From UBA2365 sp964594045 (lineage in GTDB: Bacteria > Bacteroidota > Bacteroidia > Chitinophagales > Saprospiraceae), in the NCBI GenBank assembly GCA_964594045.1, contig CAZQKR010000022.1:6630-70629 (forward strand): a stretch of 64,000 bases of DNA, given 5' to 3'. This document shows positions 19,501 to 28,616 of this stretch, in pieces. The stretch's first letter is position 1. Each line of letters starts with the position of its first letter. A program made the position numbers and the translations under genes. Below the pieces are notes generated by a model, which was not told where the DNA came from, searched no databases, and saw only the letters and a list, made by a program, of their open reading frames with translations.

Positions 19501-22427
19501 AAATTACCTACTCTGTTTCTTATAAGCTGGCTGATGCCAACGGCAATATTCCTGATGATGGTCTACCATGGATTTCGGATGAAAATCTGGTGAAAGTGAA
19601 CACCCAAAATGGCGGATACTTCTACAGATTCCTCGATGCGACAACGCATCCGATATGGATAAGATATACATTTACAGATCCTTGTGGTAATTCAAGTGAA
19701 TTATACTTCAAGGTGGTGGTTTACGACGAATCCAAGCCAATCGCAGTTTGCGACCTCAGGACTCAGGTAGTATTAGGTCCATCAGGCCAGATCTATGCAG
19801 ATGCATTCACATTTGATGACGGTAGTCATGACAATTGCGGCACATTGACTTATGAAGCCAGAAGAATGCATGCTGCCTGCGGGTTCAACACAAATTTCAG
19901 TGACAAGGTATACTTCTGTTGTCAGGATGTCGGCACAGTTCAGATGGTAGAAATGAAAGTGACCGACGAAAGCGGACTTTTCAACGTGTGTATGGTGGAA
20001 GTTGAAGTGATTGACAAGTACCCACCGATCCTGATCTGTCCGGAAGAAGTTACGCTTGAATGCAGGGAAGATTATAACGATCTGGAACTGACCGGTGTGG
20101 CAGAAGCTTTGGATAATTGCAGCGTTTCCAGTGTGACGCACACCAACACCAATGTAGATATCAGTTCTTGCGGTGTCGGTACGGTCACCAGGCAGTGGAA
20201 AGCTGTTGACCATCTTGGGCTGACTTCAATTTGTTATCAAACGATCAATATCATCAATACAGATGAATTTGACGGTACTAAGATCAAGTGGCCTAAGGAT
20301 ATTACGATCGAAGCATGTATTTCAGAGATCACACCTGATATTACTGGCAATGTTACCGTGGAAGACGACTACTGCAGCCAGGTTGCCATCACCTACAAAG
20401 ATCAGGTTTTTGATGTAGTACAGGATGCCTGTACCAAAATTCTGAGAAAATGGTCTGTTCTGGATTGGTGCACATTTGATCATGACAATCCTTATACAAC
20501 AGGATACTGGGAGTACACACAGGTCATTAAAATATTTGACAATGTTGCTCCAAAATTTGATCAGGCATGTTCCAATCTTGATTTCTGCACCTACGGCGCC
20601 TGCGAAGGTCCGATCGAATTCATCAAAACGGCAACTGACGACTGCACTCCTGCAAATCAGTTGCGCTGGAAACACAGGATCGACCTGTTCAATGATGGAA
20701 ATTATGACTTTCCGGAAAGGTTTACCAACAATGCTTCCGGAACCTATCCGGATGGCACACACAGGATCGTATGGATCGTGGAAGACGGTTGTGGAAACAT
20801 CAGCACATGTGAACAATTGTTCACTTTGAAAGACTGCAAAAAACCTACACCGCTGTGTTACTCTGTATTGGCTACAGTGGTCATGGATGTAACAGGCATG
20901 GTGGAGATATGCGCTCAAAGCTTTGATTTATGTAATTGCACATCAGGTAGTTACGATAACTGCACACCTCAGGAAGATTTGATATTTTCCTTCAGCCCGG
21001 ACATCAATGACACATGCCGAGTCCTGGATTGCAATGATATTCCGAACGGACAAAGCGCACTGATCGAAATGCAGATCTGGGTTACTGATGAAGCAGGTAA
21101 TCAGGATTATTGTACAGTGACGCTCGATCTGCAGGATAATGAAGCAGATGCATGTCTGGATGTCGATGCCGGGTCAATCATACTAAGTGGTATGATCAGG
21201 AATCCACAGGATAAACCTCTGCCCGGAGTTGAGGTTGCAGTAAGCAGTAACAACAGCAATATCGGATTCCCAAGGTTCAGTTACACGAATGATAGCGGCA
21301 GGTACTCCATGAACGGCTTGTATGCCACAAACACCTATGACATCCAGCCTGGAAATAATGCTAACATCACACAAGGTGTGACAACGCTCGACCTCATCTA
21401 CATTCAAAAACATCTTCTGGGTATTCTCAGCCTGCAAGGTCCATACCAGATCATTGCTGCTGATGCGGATAACAACCAAAAGATCTCTGCCAATGATATC
21501 TTTTCTATAAGAAATATCATACTTGGCAAAAACGATGAATTCCCGAATGGACAGGAATCATGGAGATTCGTTGCAGCAAATGCGGATATTCCTAATCCTG
21601 ATCATCCTTTCCCGTTTGCTGAAAAGATCAGTACAAAGAATCTGAAAGAATTCAAGAATCTGAATTTTACCGGAGTAAAAATTGGTGACGTAAATAACAG
21701 TGCTTCATTACAACCGGATGGTCCTTCAATCGAGCCTAGATCAACTCAAAAGATGAATATCCTTGCAGATGACAGGATGGTTCTGGCAGGAGACCAGATC
21801 GTGGTAGACTTCTTTGCTGAAGACCTGAGCGGGATCGTCGGTAATCAATTCACTATCGAATTTGACAAAGATGTATTGAGCTTTGCAGGTCTGACAGGTG
21901 TACATCAGGTCATCAATGAACAAAATTTTGGCCTCGGTTTAGCGGGATACGGCCTGATCACTGTAAGCTGGAATACCAATGAACCACCGGTCTTGAATCA
22001 GAATAAACTGTTCAGCCTGGTCTTCACCGGAATTTCTTCCGGTGAACTCAGCAAACTGATCAGAATGAGTGACCGCATTACAAAAGCTGAAGCTTACTCA
22101 CAAGATCTCGAAGTGATGGATCTAGAACTCAAATTCAGGACCGGTGACAACTTCACCAATGAATTGAAGTATACATTGCATCAAAATATTCCTAACCCGT
22201 TTGACGATAAAACGCAGATCTACTTTGAACTTCCGGAAGATACTGATGCAACATTGGAATTCTATGATGTAACAGGTAAAGTGTTGAAAACAGTTAAAGG
22301 AAGTTACAAAAAAGGATTGAACACTATAGAAGTTACTAAAAATGAACTCGGCATCACCGGAATCATTTATTACACACTCAAAACCGGCGTATTTACACAA
22401 ACGAGAAAGATGATCTGTATCAATTAA
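16554..22427 (+). CDS. Giant secreted multidomain protein, T9SS type A
   Basis: The 1957-residue protein has a signal peptide (1-31, ending VSAQ). Repeated Ig/HYR-like modules, recognisable by recurring phrases such as DNQAPVITNC, DKYPPVLLCD and DKYPPILICPEEVTLEC plus paired Cys, fill residues about 170-1540. A proprotein-convertase P-like domain sits near 635-772 (VITDLDVVFDIEHSG ... MRGEWILAITDD). Residues about 1543-1602 form a carboxypeptidase-regulatory-like beta-sandwich (SGMIRNPQDKPLPGVEV). Residues 1604-1662 form a dockerin-like calcium-binding pair (TTLDLIYIQKHLLG; ADADNNQKISANDIFSIRN). A cohesin-like region follows near 1738-1850, and the last 85 residues are a T9SS type A sorting domain. 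It is probably a surface adhesin or matrix protein; the ligand is unknown. A terminator follows at 22485. Confidence 0.9.
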   Translation: MKKITQISRLLMHTLPLAILFLAVGQFKVSAQINSVAVQVDPPRYYSGGTAEMDYTVSFGNINYERADFIEFVAPPGVTLLDNFDEPTLFLGCGYNSGQQLPANAGANGIGWGHPVFTDGGSGCGIFQPNTPHTFRLKVASTAAVTGNILIFVRVYGESGSMASATLGLTNAACNLAAPNDITVFADNASCQAYVNFVGVQTGACGNLLIDHSGYYPVGTTEVVFIAAEGTVNEIRATRHVTVIDNQAPVITNCSNRVVNLGSGECSTAVDFNFQINENCGDMERELKQHFLDLVDKTVNCPTGPTHYFRVFDLNAVGIDNDFQLSSIDLGVYFASNSSQITVNIYELNGPFNLNNLTLVSQSIHILPALNQQVVSISHPATIHGGSIFVVEVIAPVFGGIQGNVRIGFNDAGETAPTYIMGSVCGTTTPQLVENAFGGTETGNLVMTLHGFETAIGFNALHASGLLPGDIFERGQHDLIYTLTDATGNSSTCAFTLTVVNQDGPTTALACNDTIHVSLDEECEVLVTPDMVLEGDHYGCADDYLVIVYDQSGNPIGNLISSAYVNQLLYVEVYDINTNNHCSSIIKLEDKYPPVLLCDPVITTCSGDVQPGSEVPENLAFNYKPEIGTLPANQTGITEFVIPVDGLHSAVITDLDVVFDIEHSGVTELTARLIHPDGTSIVLFAKPGDNVACTTPNIQLTMDDDAVLSPADLDNACNAVAPGISGEYQPVQSLANFNGKGMRGEWILAITDDALGNGGKLKNVSLIFSQTGATVSLPIPPGATFEYNGSNIYTVYDFDACGPVKMTYEDKSFKQNCNSMFSELIERSWTAVDPFGNTSTCLQLVQVVNNGAAFLIFPPDYDNVTLPAYSCDLGQEFYPHPTYSGYPTGDFCPDIDVYYEDLVLTDCPGTFKVLRQWRVTDWCTGSVIEHIQQIKVQDKDAPVIVKTIPDIVAYTDAFDCSTNVDLPDPYSYGMIIYDCRFEEITYSVSYKLADANGNIPDDGLPWISDENLVKVNTQNGGYFYRFLDATTHPIWIRYTFTDPCGNSSELYFKVVVYDESKPIAVCDLRTQVVLGPSGQIYADAFTFDDGSHDNCGTLTYEARRMHAACGFNTNFSDKVYFCCQDVGTVQMVEMKVTDESGLFNVCMVEVEVIDKYPPILICPEEVTLECREDYNDLELTGVAEALDNCSVSSVTHTNTNVDISSCGVGTVTRQWKAVDHLGLTSICYQTINIINTDEFDGTKIKWPKDITIEACISEITPDITGNVTVEDDYCSQVAITYKDQVFDVVQDACTKILRKWSVLDWCTFDHDNPYTTGYWEYTQVIKIFDNVAPKFDQACSNLDFCTYGACEGPIEFIKTATDDCTPANQLRWKHRIDLFNDGNYDFPERFTNNASGTYPDGTHRIVWIVEDGCGNISTCEQLFTLKDCKKPTPLCYSVLATVVMDVTGMVEICAQSFDLCNCTSGSYDNCTPQEDLIFSFSPDINDTCRVLDCNDIPNGQSALIEMQIWVTDEAGNQDYCTVTLDLQDNEADACLDVDAGSIILSGMIRNPQDKPLPGVEVAVSSNNSNIGFPRFSYTNDSGRYSMNGLYATNTYDIQPGNNANITQGVTTLDLIYIQKHLLGILSLQGPYQIIAADADNNQKISANDIFSIRNIILGKNDEFPNGQESWRFVAANADIPNPDHPFPFAEKISTKNLKEFKNLNFTGVKIGDVNNSASLQPDGPSIEPRSTQKMNILADDRMVLAGDQIVVDFFAEDLSGIVGNQFTIEFDKDVLSFAGLTGVHQVINEQNFGLGLAGYGLITVSWNTNEPPVLNQNKLFSLVFTGISSGELSKLIRMSDRITKAEAYSQDLEVMDLELKFRTGDNFTNELKYTLHQNIPNPFDDKTQIYFELPEDTDATLEFYDVTGKVLKTVKGSYKKGLNTIEVTKNELGITGIIYYTLKTGVFTQTRKMICIN

Positions 22428-22484
22428 AGAACATTCCTATTTCAATTTTACTTGGGTTGATCAACCCTTGATAAACCAATCTGC

Positions 22485-22520
22485 AACAGCCTCTCAAATG
22501 CGAGAGGCTGTTTTTATTTT
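22485..22520 (+). terminator. Rho-independent terminator after the giant T9SS gene
   Basis: Perfect arms ACAGCCTCTC and GAGAGGCTGT around a 6-nt loop are followed by TTTTATTTT. The structure ends transcription of the plus-strand gene ending at 22427. Confidence 0.9.
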
Positions 22521-22547
22521 GACCATATCAATCTGAAGTGCAATCCC

Positions 22548-25472
22548 CTACTCTTTTATAAATTGATTGTACTTAAGCGGCCTGAGTTTCCCAAAACCGG
22601 ATAACTTTTGTTGGTCAACGAGCTTCATATTTCCAGATATACTGATGATCAACGCCTGACCTTTGATCTGTTTGTTATAAAATTCCAAAATATCATCAAA
22701 ACGCAACCTGCTGAAATGGGGAAAGTGAATCTCTCCGGGATCCCTCTCATAGCCCATCCGTCTCCAGTTGGCAACTCTCGAAGCCATATTCCTGAAATCG
22801 GGAAAAGAGGTATAGGATGCAGATGTCAGGCCTTTCCGGATTCCTTCCATGCGTTCAGGTCTGACAGGCATGTCAAGGATCAGTTGCCTCATGGCTTCAA
22901 TCCCGTCGATGGTTTTATCACTTTGTGTATTGAGGTAACCTGACAAATACCCTGGTTTGTCTTTTAACTGGGGCCATCTGTAAATGGCATTTGCCGTATA
23001 GGCAAGAGAACGAAACTCGCGGATCTCCTGAAACACCAGAGAACTCATACCTGATCCAAAATATTCGTTGAAAGCCGATATGTTGGCAAAATCGTCTTCA
23101 CTTTCCAGCATTTTTCCGTCAACAAAAAAATGGATATTGCCTTGTCTTGCCTTCTTATTATCATATACATAAACCACGGGTTCGTCATATTTTTTCCGTT
23201 CGGTGACGATGTATTCTGCACTTACAGGAAGTTCAGGCCATGTGATGCCATTTTGCAGTACACCGGACAATTCCTTCATTTCCAACTGACCGGTATAAAT
23301 TACGGTACCAGAATACCGGGTCACAGATCTGAAAGCATCAACCAACTCCTGTGCTTTAATTTTCCGGGCTTCCTTCAGGGAAAATTCACGAAGAAAGGAT
23401 GAATTTTCACCATACATGGCATATTGATTCAACGCATCAGCAATCATCATCGGATCCTTTTTGAGCATTTTACTGCCTGCCTTGATGTCATCCAAAACCC
23501 TTTTCATCTGCTCATCATCAGTCCGGGGATGAGTGATCATTTCATCCACCAGTGTAAGCACATCCTTCAGATTTGATTCAACACCTTCCACATAAACTGA
23601 GAAATAATTATCAGAAGCAGAAAAGTTTATTGTTGCACCTAATTTTTGAAGGGCGGACTTATACTCCCGGAAAGATTTCCCGACAGTTCCCGTCAAATTG
23701 AGGTAATCCGCTGCCAGGCCCAGTTTCTGGTCATGAAGTTCCCCTTTATGGAATCTCAATTCAAGCGTAAAGATATCATTATAAGGATTATAGGTGCGAT
23801 AAAGCGTATGACCATTGGTCAGTTGCCGGATCTCAACATCTTTTTCGAACCTGACAAAACGTGGTTCGGTTTTAGTTTCGGTCATTTTGTTGATCCTTGC
23901 TGCAAAGGCAGATTTGGCCTCAGTATTTTTTGGCGCTACAGGTTTCCAGGTTGGTTTTTCCAATCTGTCTTTTGGGGGTAAACCCATTTTGGAATTGTAA
24001 ACCAACCTGTTTTCTCCGAAATATAATTTGCTTACGCGCATGATATCCTCACTGCTGACCGCTTCAAGCTGATGGATCTCATCAAGCATATCCTCCCAGC
24101 TACGACCGTTGATAAATGCCTGCATGATCATTCCGTACCTTCCATTCATGGTCTCCAGATTCCTCATGTATTCTTTCCTCACTTCAAGTTTGACTGCATC
24201 CAGCATTTCAATGGTAAAATCAGCGTTTTTAAGCTGGTCCAAGCCCTTATTCACCAATTCTTCTGCTTTCCCAAAACTTTGACCTACTATTTTTGGCACA
24301 AAAAGTATGATATAGCTACCGTGATCGTATGACTGGAAGGAGATAGGCTGAATGGCCATTACTTCGTTGTTTACCATCATCTGATCAAAAATTCCGGTAC
24401 CGGAGCTATTGCTCAGCAGCCTGCTTGCAATATATAATACAGGGCTGTCTTCATGACCGTAGGGAACGCTTCGAAAACCGGTGAGTCCAATTCTTACAGG
24501 ACTTAACCTTACTTGTTTTAATTCACGTCCGTTGAACGGTTGAAGTGTGTTTTCGGGTAATCCCGGCAATTCGCCGCTTCTCCATTGTCCGAATTTTGCT
24601 TCGATCAAAGGCATGATCTCTTCAGACCTGAAATCACCCAAAAGCACCAAAGCCATATTATTGGCAACATACCATGTTTTGAAGAATTCCATCATTTTAC
24701 TGATCTGCGGATTTTTCAAATGCTCAGTGTAACCAATGATTGGTCTTGAATACGGATGGCCTTTGTAATGCGTGGCCAAAAAATCTTCGAGCATTCCCTG
24801 AACGGGTACATCTGAGTATAGATTTTTCTCCTCATAAACCACCTCGAGCTCTGATTGAAACAGGCGGAAAACGGGGTTGCGGAACCTCTCTGCATATATC
24901 TCCAGCCATTTTTCCAGTTGAAACGCAGGAAAAGTATTATAATAAGTGGTCATATCAAAACTGGTTCCTGCGTTGAGATTATTGCCTCCGATATCTCTGA
25001 GGATGACATCAGTCTCATTTGGTATAGCAAAATCTGCAGCTGAAATGGATAACCTGTTGATTTCCATGAGCATCTTTTTTCTGGCATCCGGATCCTTCTG
25101 GCTTGCCAGCATATCGTAAAGCATTGAAATGCTGTCCAGTAAAATTTTTTCATTCTCCCAGTTGACGGTTCCGATCTGATCCGTACCTTTAAACATCATG
25201 TGTTCAAAATAGTGCGCGATCCCGGTGGCATCTTCAGGGTCGTTTCGGCTGCCGGCCTTTACCACGACGGCGCCAAAAATTTCAGGTTTACTGTGGTCTT
25301 CATTGAGGTACACAGTCAAACCATTGGACAATCTGAAGGTCTTGACCTCAAGTGGACCGGCTGATGAAGGATCTACGATCTGAGCGGTTGATCCGGCAGT
25401 CGATACGATAAATAAAGTTAAGAGCAACCATCCAGGAATAATGGCAGCCAGAGTTCTGTTCTTTGTACCCAT
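22548..25472 (-). CDS. M16 zinc peptidase, fused two-half form
   Basis: From the ATG at 25472 the product is 974 residues; the longer frame begins with a TTG. A signal peptide (PGWLLLTLFIVSTAGSTAQ) directs export. The inverted zinc motif HxxEH is HYFEH (His87, Glu90, His91 in this numbering), and the distal Glu is in the ELEVVYEEKN segment. The second half (from about 540) repeats the M16 fold without HxxEH, as in insulinase-like clam-shell enzymes. It likely degrades peptides in the periplasm or at the outer membrane. It follows the giant T9SS gene convergently, with the terminator between them. Confidence 0.93.
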   Translation of the reverse strand: MGTKNRTLAAIIPGWLLLTLFIVSTAGSTAQIVDPSSAGPLEVKTFRLSNGLTVYLNEDHSKPEIFGAVVVKAGSRNDPEDATGIAHYFEHMMFKGTDQIGTVNWENEKILLDSISMLYDMLASQKDPDARKKMLMEINRLSISAADFAIPNETDVILRDIGGNNLNAGTSFDMTTYYNTFPAFQLEKWLEIYAERFRNPVFRLFQSELEVVYEEKNLYSDVPVQGMLEDFLATHYKGHPYSRPIIGYTEHLKNPQISKMMEFFKTWYVANNMALVLLGDFRSEEIMPLIEAKFGQWRSGELPGLPENTLQPFNGRELKQVRLSPVRIGLTGFRSVPYGHEDSPVLYIASRLLSNSSGTGIFDQMMVNNEVMAIQPISFQSYDHGSYIILFVPKIVGQSFGKAEELVNKGLDQLKNADFTIEMLDAVKLEVRKEYMRNLETMNGRYGMIMQAFINGRSWEDMLDEIHQLEAVSSEDIMRVSKLYFGENRLVYNSKMGLPPKDRLEKPTWKPVAPKNTEAKSAFAARINKMTETKTEPRFVRFEKDVEIRQLTNGHTLYRTYNPYNDIFTLELRFHKGELHDQKLGLAADYLNLTGTVGKSFREYKSALQKLGATINFSASDNYFSVYVEGVESNLKDVLTLVDEMITHPRTDDEQMKRVLDDIKAGSKMLKKDPMMIADALNQYAMYGENSSFLREFSLKEARKIKAQELVDAFRSVTRYSGTVIYTGQLEMKELSGVLQNGITWPELPVSAEYIVTERKKYDEPVVYVYDNKKARQGNIHFFVDGKMLESEDDFANISAFNEYFGSGMSSLVFQEIREFRSLAYTANAIYRWPQLKDKPGYLSGYLNTQSDKTIDGIEAMRQLILDMPVRPERMEGIRKGLTSASYTSFPDFRNMASRVANWRRMGYERDPGEIHFPHFSRLRFDDILEFYNKQIKGQALIISISGNMKLVDQQKLSGFGKLRPLKYNQFIKE

Positions 25473-25675
25473 TAGTTTCAGTTTTTTAATCCACAAAATT
25501 CAATCAGCGACTAAATTATGACGTTTAATTGACTGATCAACTATTTTAAGCCATTCTCCTCCAAAAATTACAAAAATTGAACAATTTTCAAATTATCACC
25601 CGCGCAGCTCTTCAAAATTGAAGCGAGATCATCTGGATGCTTTTCAGGTAGAACAGAACAAAATATCGGGGGATA

Positions 25676-26872
25676 TTAAACAGCACAGATGGATTCAACA
25701 AAGTGCCTTGCATTTGCCGTATTGTCGTATTTGTCCCTGATCAATTTCCTGGCTTTCGCACTGATCTTCTGCATTTCTTCAGGGTGATTGATGCAAAACA
25801 AAATCTGGTTGATGAATTCAGTTGCAGTATCTGCAAGCAATACATGTTGTCCGTGCTGTGCTGCAATGCCTTCCAGTCCAAGCGTGGTAGAGATCACCAC
25901 TCTGCCCAGGGCCATGGATTCCAGGATTTTCACGCGCATGCCGCTTCCGGAAAAAAGAGGGACAATGGTCAGCTGACAGGAACGCAGGAACTCTATGGCA
26001 TCATCAACTTCACCATGGATAAACAGGTTTTCTCCATTCATTCTGTAGAGTTTCTCCGGTGTGTTTCTTCCCGCTATATGCAACTCAACATCCTCCAATT
26101 TTTGCCTGAAAGGCAACCAAACCTTTTCAATGAACCAGCTTAAACCTTCCATATTGGGCATCCAGTCCAGGGAACCGATAAAGGAAATCCTTGTTTTTCC
26201 TGTTTGAGGAAAAGGTGTCAGAGGATAATTCTTGATATCAATACCTATAGGAACCACATAACCCTGATTATTAAAGCCCAGTTTGACAAAATTGGCCAGA
26301 TCGCGTTTGGATACGGTGATCAGGTAATCGTACACATTGAGATTTTTCAATTCATAGCGTTTCAGCTTTCTCACCAGGTATTGAATATACAGTTTTTTGA
26401 GGGAAAACTCCATATTATTGAGCATACGTTCCCAAATTTCGTATTCCAGGTTGTGTGAACGCATGACGATCCTGGCATTTGAATGCTTTCTGATCAGCGG
26501 AACATAAGGTGTAAGATACAGCGTTTCAAGCAAAATGATATCGTAATTGTTTTCTTTGAGCAGTGTTTTCAGCTTTTCTGAATAAGCTTTCGAAATGAAC
26601 CTGGTCACATGGTAGGAATTCCTTGAAAACAGGTTGAGCAAAGCTCCGGAAATGGTGATCCTGTTGTCTATCTCTACCGTTTCAATCCTTTTGTAATGGT
26701 TGTATGAGGAAGGCAGGCTGGTCAGATCAAAATAATGTTTGGCCGTATTCATGCTTAAAAGCGTGATGCTGCAATCCAGTCCGGCCAATGCGCTGCTGAG
26801 GTAATATACCGCGATAGACTCTCCGTCTTTCAATGGAAATGGGAATTTTTTCGTCAGTTGGAGGATCTTCAT
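25676..26872 (-). CDS. GT4-like glycosyltransferase (group 1)
   Basis: The 398-residue protein has two Rossmann-like domains of the GT-B fold. The C-terminal half carries the family's donor-site pattern: RISFIGSLDWMPNMEGLSWF, then IVPLFSGSGMRVKILESMA with the conserved Glu, then GRVVISTTLGLEGI. It should transfer a nucleotide-activated sugar to a cell-surface glycan or lipid. The sugar cannot be told. No polysaccharide cluster surrounds it. It is divergent from the LolD-like gene, whose likely start lies about 120 bp away. Confidence 0.9.
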   Translation of the reverse strand: MKILQLTKKFPFPLKDGESIAVYYLSSALAGLDCSITLLSMNTAKHYFDLTSLPSSYNHYKRIETVEIDNRITISGALLNLFSRNSYHVTRFISKAYSEKLKTLLKENNYDIILLETLYLTPYVPLIRKHSNARIVMRSHNLEYEIWERMLNNMEFSLKKLYIQYLVRKLKRYELKNLNVYDYLITVSKRDLANFVKLGFNNQGYVVPIGIDIKNYPLTPFPQTGKTRISFIGSLDWMPNMEGLSWFIEKVWLPFRQKLEDVELHIAGRNTPEKLYRMNGENLFIHGEVDDAIEFLRSCQLTIVPLFSGSGMRVKILESMALGRVVISTTLGLEGIAAQHGQHVLLADTATEFINQILFCINHPEEMQKISAKARKLIRDKYDNTANARHFVESICAV

Positions 26873-26992
26873 TTTACGATCTATTAAAACGCAAATGTAC
26901 GATCTTGCTTTTTATTGCCAGCTAAATACGTTGAGAAAAGAGGAGAATTTTGTTTTAATGATTTACTTTTGGGGTGTCATAAACATAAACAC

Positions 26993-27643
26993 ATGCTTGT
27001 TGCCAAAAACATCCATAAATCGTTCAAGGACCTTCACGTTCTGAAAGGTGTTGACCTGGAGCTTCAAAAATCAGAGGTGCTTTCCATAGTTGGCAAATCA
27101 GGAACCGGGAAAAGTACTTTATTGCACATCCTGGGCACGCTGGACAATGCGGATGAAGGCACTCTTGAGATCGGGGGGCAACTGATTTCATCCTTTTCAA
27201 AAAGAAAACTGGCACATTTCAGAAGCACAAAAATCGGATTTGTATTTCAGTTCCACCATTTGCTGGAAGACTTCAATGCCAGAGAAAATGTGATGATGCC
27301 AGCCATCATCGCCGGGATCTCGAGGAAAAAGTCTGCAGCTGCTGCAGAACACTGGCTTGAAGTGCTGGGACTGAAGGACAGGATGCACCACAGGCCGAAT
27401 CAACTTTCGGGAGGAGAACAGCAAAGGGTGGCAGTGGCCCGTGCTTTGATCAATCAACCGGAGATCATCCTTGCAGATGAGCCATCAGGAAATCTGGATA
27501 CCACTTCATCTGAAGAGCTACATGATCTGTTATTCAGACTCCGTGATGATTACGGACAAAGTTTTATCATTGTCACACACAATATGCAACTCGCTCAAAG
27601 GAGCAATCGTTTTTTAACCATGAAGGACGGTATCCTTATTTGA
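26993..27643 (+). CDS. lolD: ABC transporter ATPase, LolD type
   Basis: From the ATG at 26993 the product is 216 residues, the usual size of LolD/MacB-type ATPases; the longer frame has 26 extra N-terminal residues without features. Walker A is GKSGTGKSTLL, the signature is LSGGEQQRVAVARAL, Walker B is IILADEPSGNLD, and the H-loop is IVTHNMQLAQ. The DEPSGNLD sequence and the short form fit lipoprotein-releasing LolCDE or related permeases. No membrane partner is adjacent, so the LolD assignment is by family only. A LolA-like carrier is encoded at 48985-49650. Confidence 0.85.
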   Translation: MLVAKNIHKSFKDLHVLKGVDLELQKSEVLSIVGKSGTGKSTLLHILGTLDNADEGTLEIGGQLISSFSKRKLAHFRSTKIGFVFQFHHLLEDFNARENVMMPAIIAGISRKKSAAAAEHWLEVLGLKDRMHHRPNQLSGGEQQRVAVARALINQPEIILADEPSGNLDTTSSEELHDLLFRLRDDYGQSFIIVTHNMQLAQRSNRFLTMKDGILI

Positions 27644-27646
27644 ATT

Positions 27647-28306
27647 TTATTGATTTCCCTTACGGTAGTCTTCCAGGAATTTGGCCAGGCCGATGTCGGT
27701 TAAGGGATGATTGAGCAAAGCCAGGATCGGACCCAATGGACTTGTAATGACATCTGCTCCTGCCCTTGCAGCATCGACAATATGCAGTGAATTTCTGATC
27801 GATGCAGCAAGGATCTGTGTTTCATATCCCTGAATGGCATAAATTTCAGCGATCTCCCTGATCAATTGCATGCCTTCCCAACCCGAATCATCCAACCGTC
27901 CGACGAAGGGAGAAAGATAAGTTGCACCGGCTTTTGCCGCCAAAATAGCTTGTCCTGCAGAAAAGACAAGGGTACAGTTGGTTTTGATACCTATTTCACT
28001 AAAGGTTCTGATGGCTTTGATACCTTCCCTGATCATGGGTACCTTCACAACGATATTCGGAGCCAGATCAGCCAATTCCCTTCCTTCCCTGATCATACCT
28101 TCATAATCAGTTGCGATCACCTCAGCGCTGACATCGCCACCATCAACAAGTTCACAAATCTCTTTGTAATGCCTCAGGATATTATTCTTACCTGTAATTT
28201 TCTCTTTTGCCATGAGAGAAGGATTCGTGGTCACTCCATCCAGAATACCCATAGCCCTGACTTCCCTGATTTCGTTCAAATTGGCCGTATCTATAAAAAA
28301 TTTCAT
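27647..28306 (-). CDS. Transaldolase-like aldolase (FSA/TalC type)
   Basis: From the ATG at 28306 (MKFFIDTANLNEIREV) the product is 219 residues, the size of the small transaldolase/fructose-6-phosphate aldolase group. DGVTTNPSLM near the N-terminus, the Schiff-base Lys in NIVVKVPMIREG, NCTLVFSAGQA and SPFVGRLDD are all family blocks. It works in the cytoplasm on sugar phosphates in the non-oxidative pentose phosphate pathway. The choice between transaldolase and aldolase activity cannot be made by eye. The SRP RNA gene lies just upstream on the same strand. Confidence 0.93.
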   Translation of the reverse strand: MKFFIDTANLNEIREVRAMGILDGVTTNPSLMAKEKITGKNNILRHYKEICELVDGGDVSAEVIATDYEGMIREGRELADLAPNIVVKVPMIREGIKAIRTFSEIGIKTNCTLVFSAGQAILAAKAGATYLSPFVGRLDDSGWEGMQLIREIAEIYAIQGYETQILAASIRNSLHIVDAARAGADVITSPLGPILALLNHPLTDIGLAKFLEDYRKGNQ

Positions 28307-28382
28307 TTTGTATTTATTAAGTGGATTTATTTTTTTTGAGGCAGAACAAAATCTGAAACACATTCTGATTATGTCCAAAAAG

Positions 28383-28479
28383 AAAAAGTGAGGAGACACA
28401 CCGCACCGCTCAACCTCCTACCCTTGCTGCATTTCTACCCTGGGGGAGTTCAGAAGGAGCTGGTCGTATGACCCTCACC
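28383..28479 (-). ncRNA. ffs: Small SRP RNA (4.5S type)
   Basis: Reading the minus strand, a 92-nt hairpin runs from GGTGAGG (5' end near 28479) to the complementary CCTCAC (28388-28393), followed by a T-rich tract ending transcription. Its apex has the universal SRP domain IV pattern: CAGG, three bases, a GNRA tetraloop (GAAA), three bases, AGCA, flanked by the paired strands CTCC/GGAG and CCC/GGG. This is the site bound by Ffh. The promoter at 28485-28514 fits this 5' end. The downstream T-tract lies at about 28376-28387. The partner receptor FtsY is encoded at 58503. Confidence 0.93.
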
Positions 28480-28484
28480 GGGCG

Positions 28485-28514
28485 CAAAAGTAAACAGTAT
28501 TGTGGTTTTTTCAA
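28485..28514 (-). promoter_or_regulatory. Consensus promoter of the SRP RNA
   Basis: On the minus strand TTG (28514-28512) is followed by 19 bp and TACTTTTG (28492-28485), a full match to the Bacteroidota TTG-N19/21-TAnnTTTG promoter. The expected start falls about 6 nt downstream, at the 5' end of the SRP RNA stem. Confidence 0.85.
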
Positions 28515-28616
28515 AATAAAGCAGAAAAAATCGATCACAGGTCACCAAAGCGCTATTGCCGATACGCTCAATATCCGGATAGGAGCACTCAGGAAAACAA
28601 ATGATGCATAACTGGG

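Noticed and set aside
20322..20918. 198-codon minus-strand frame inside the giant T9SS gene
   Set aside because: It is the antisense shadow of a clearly coding repeat region; no promoter or family match.
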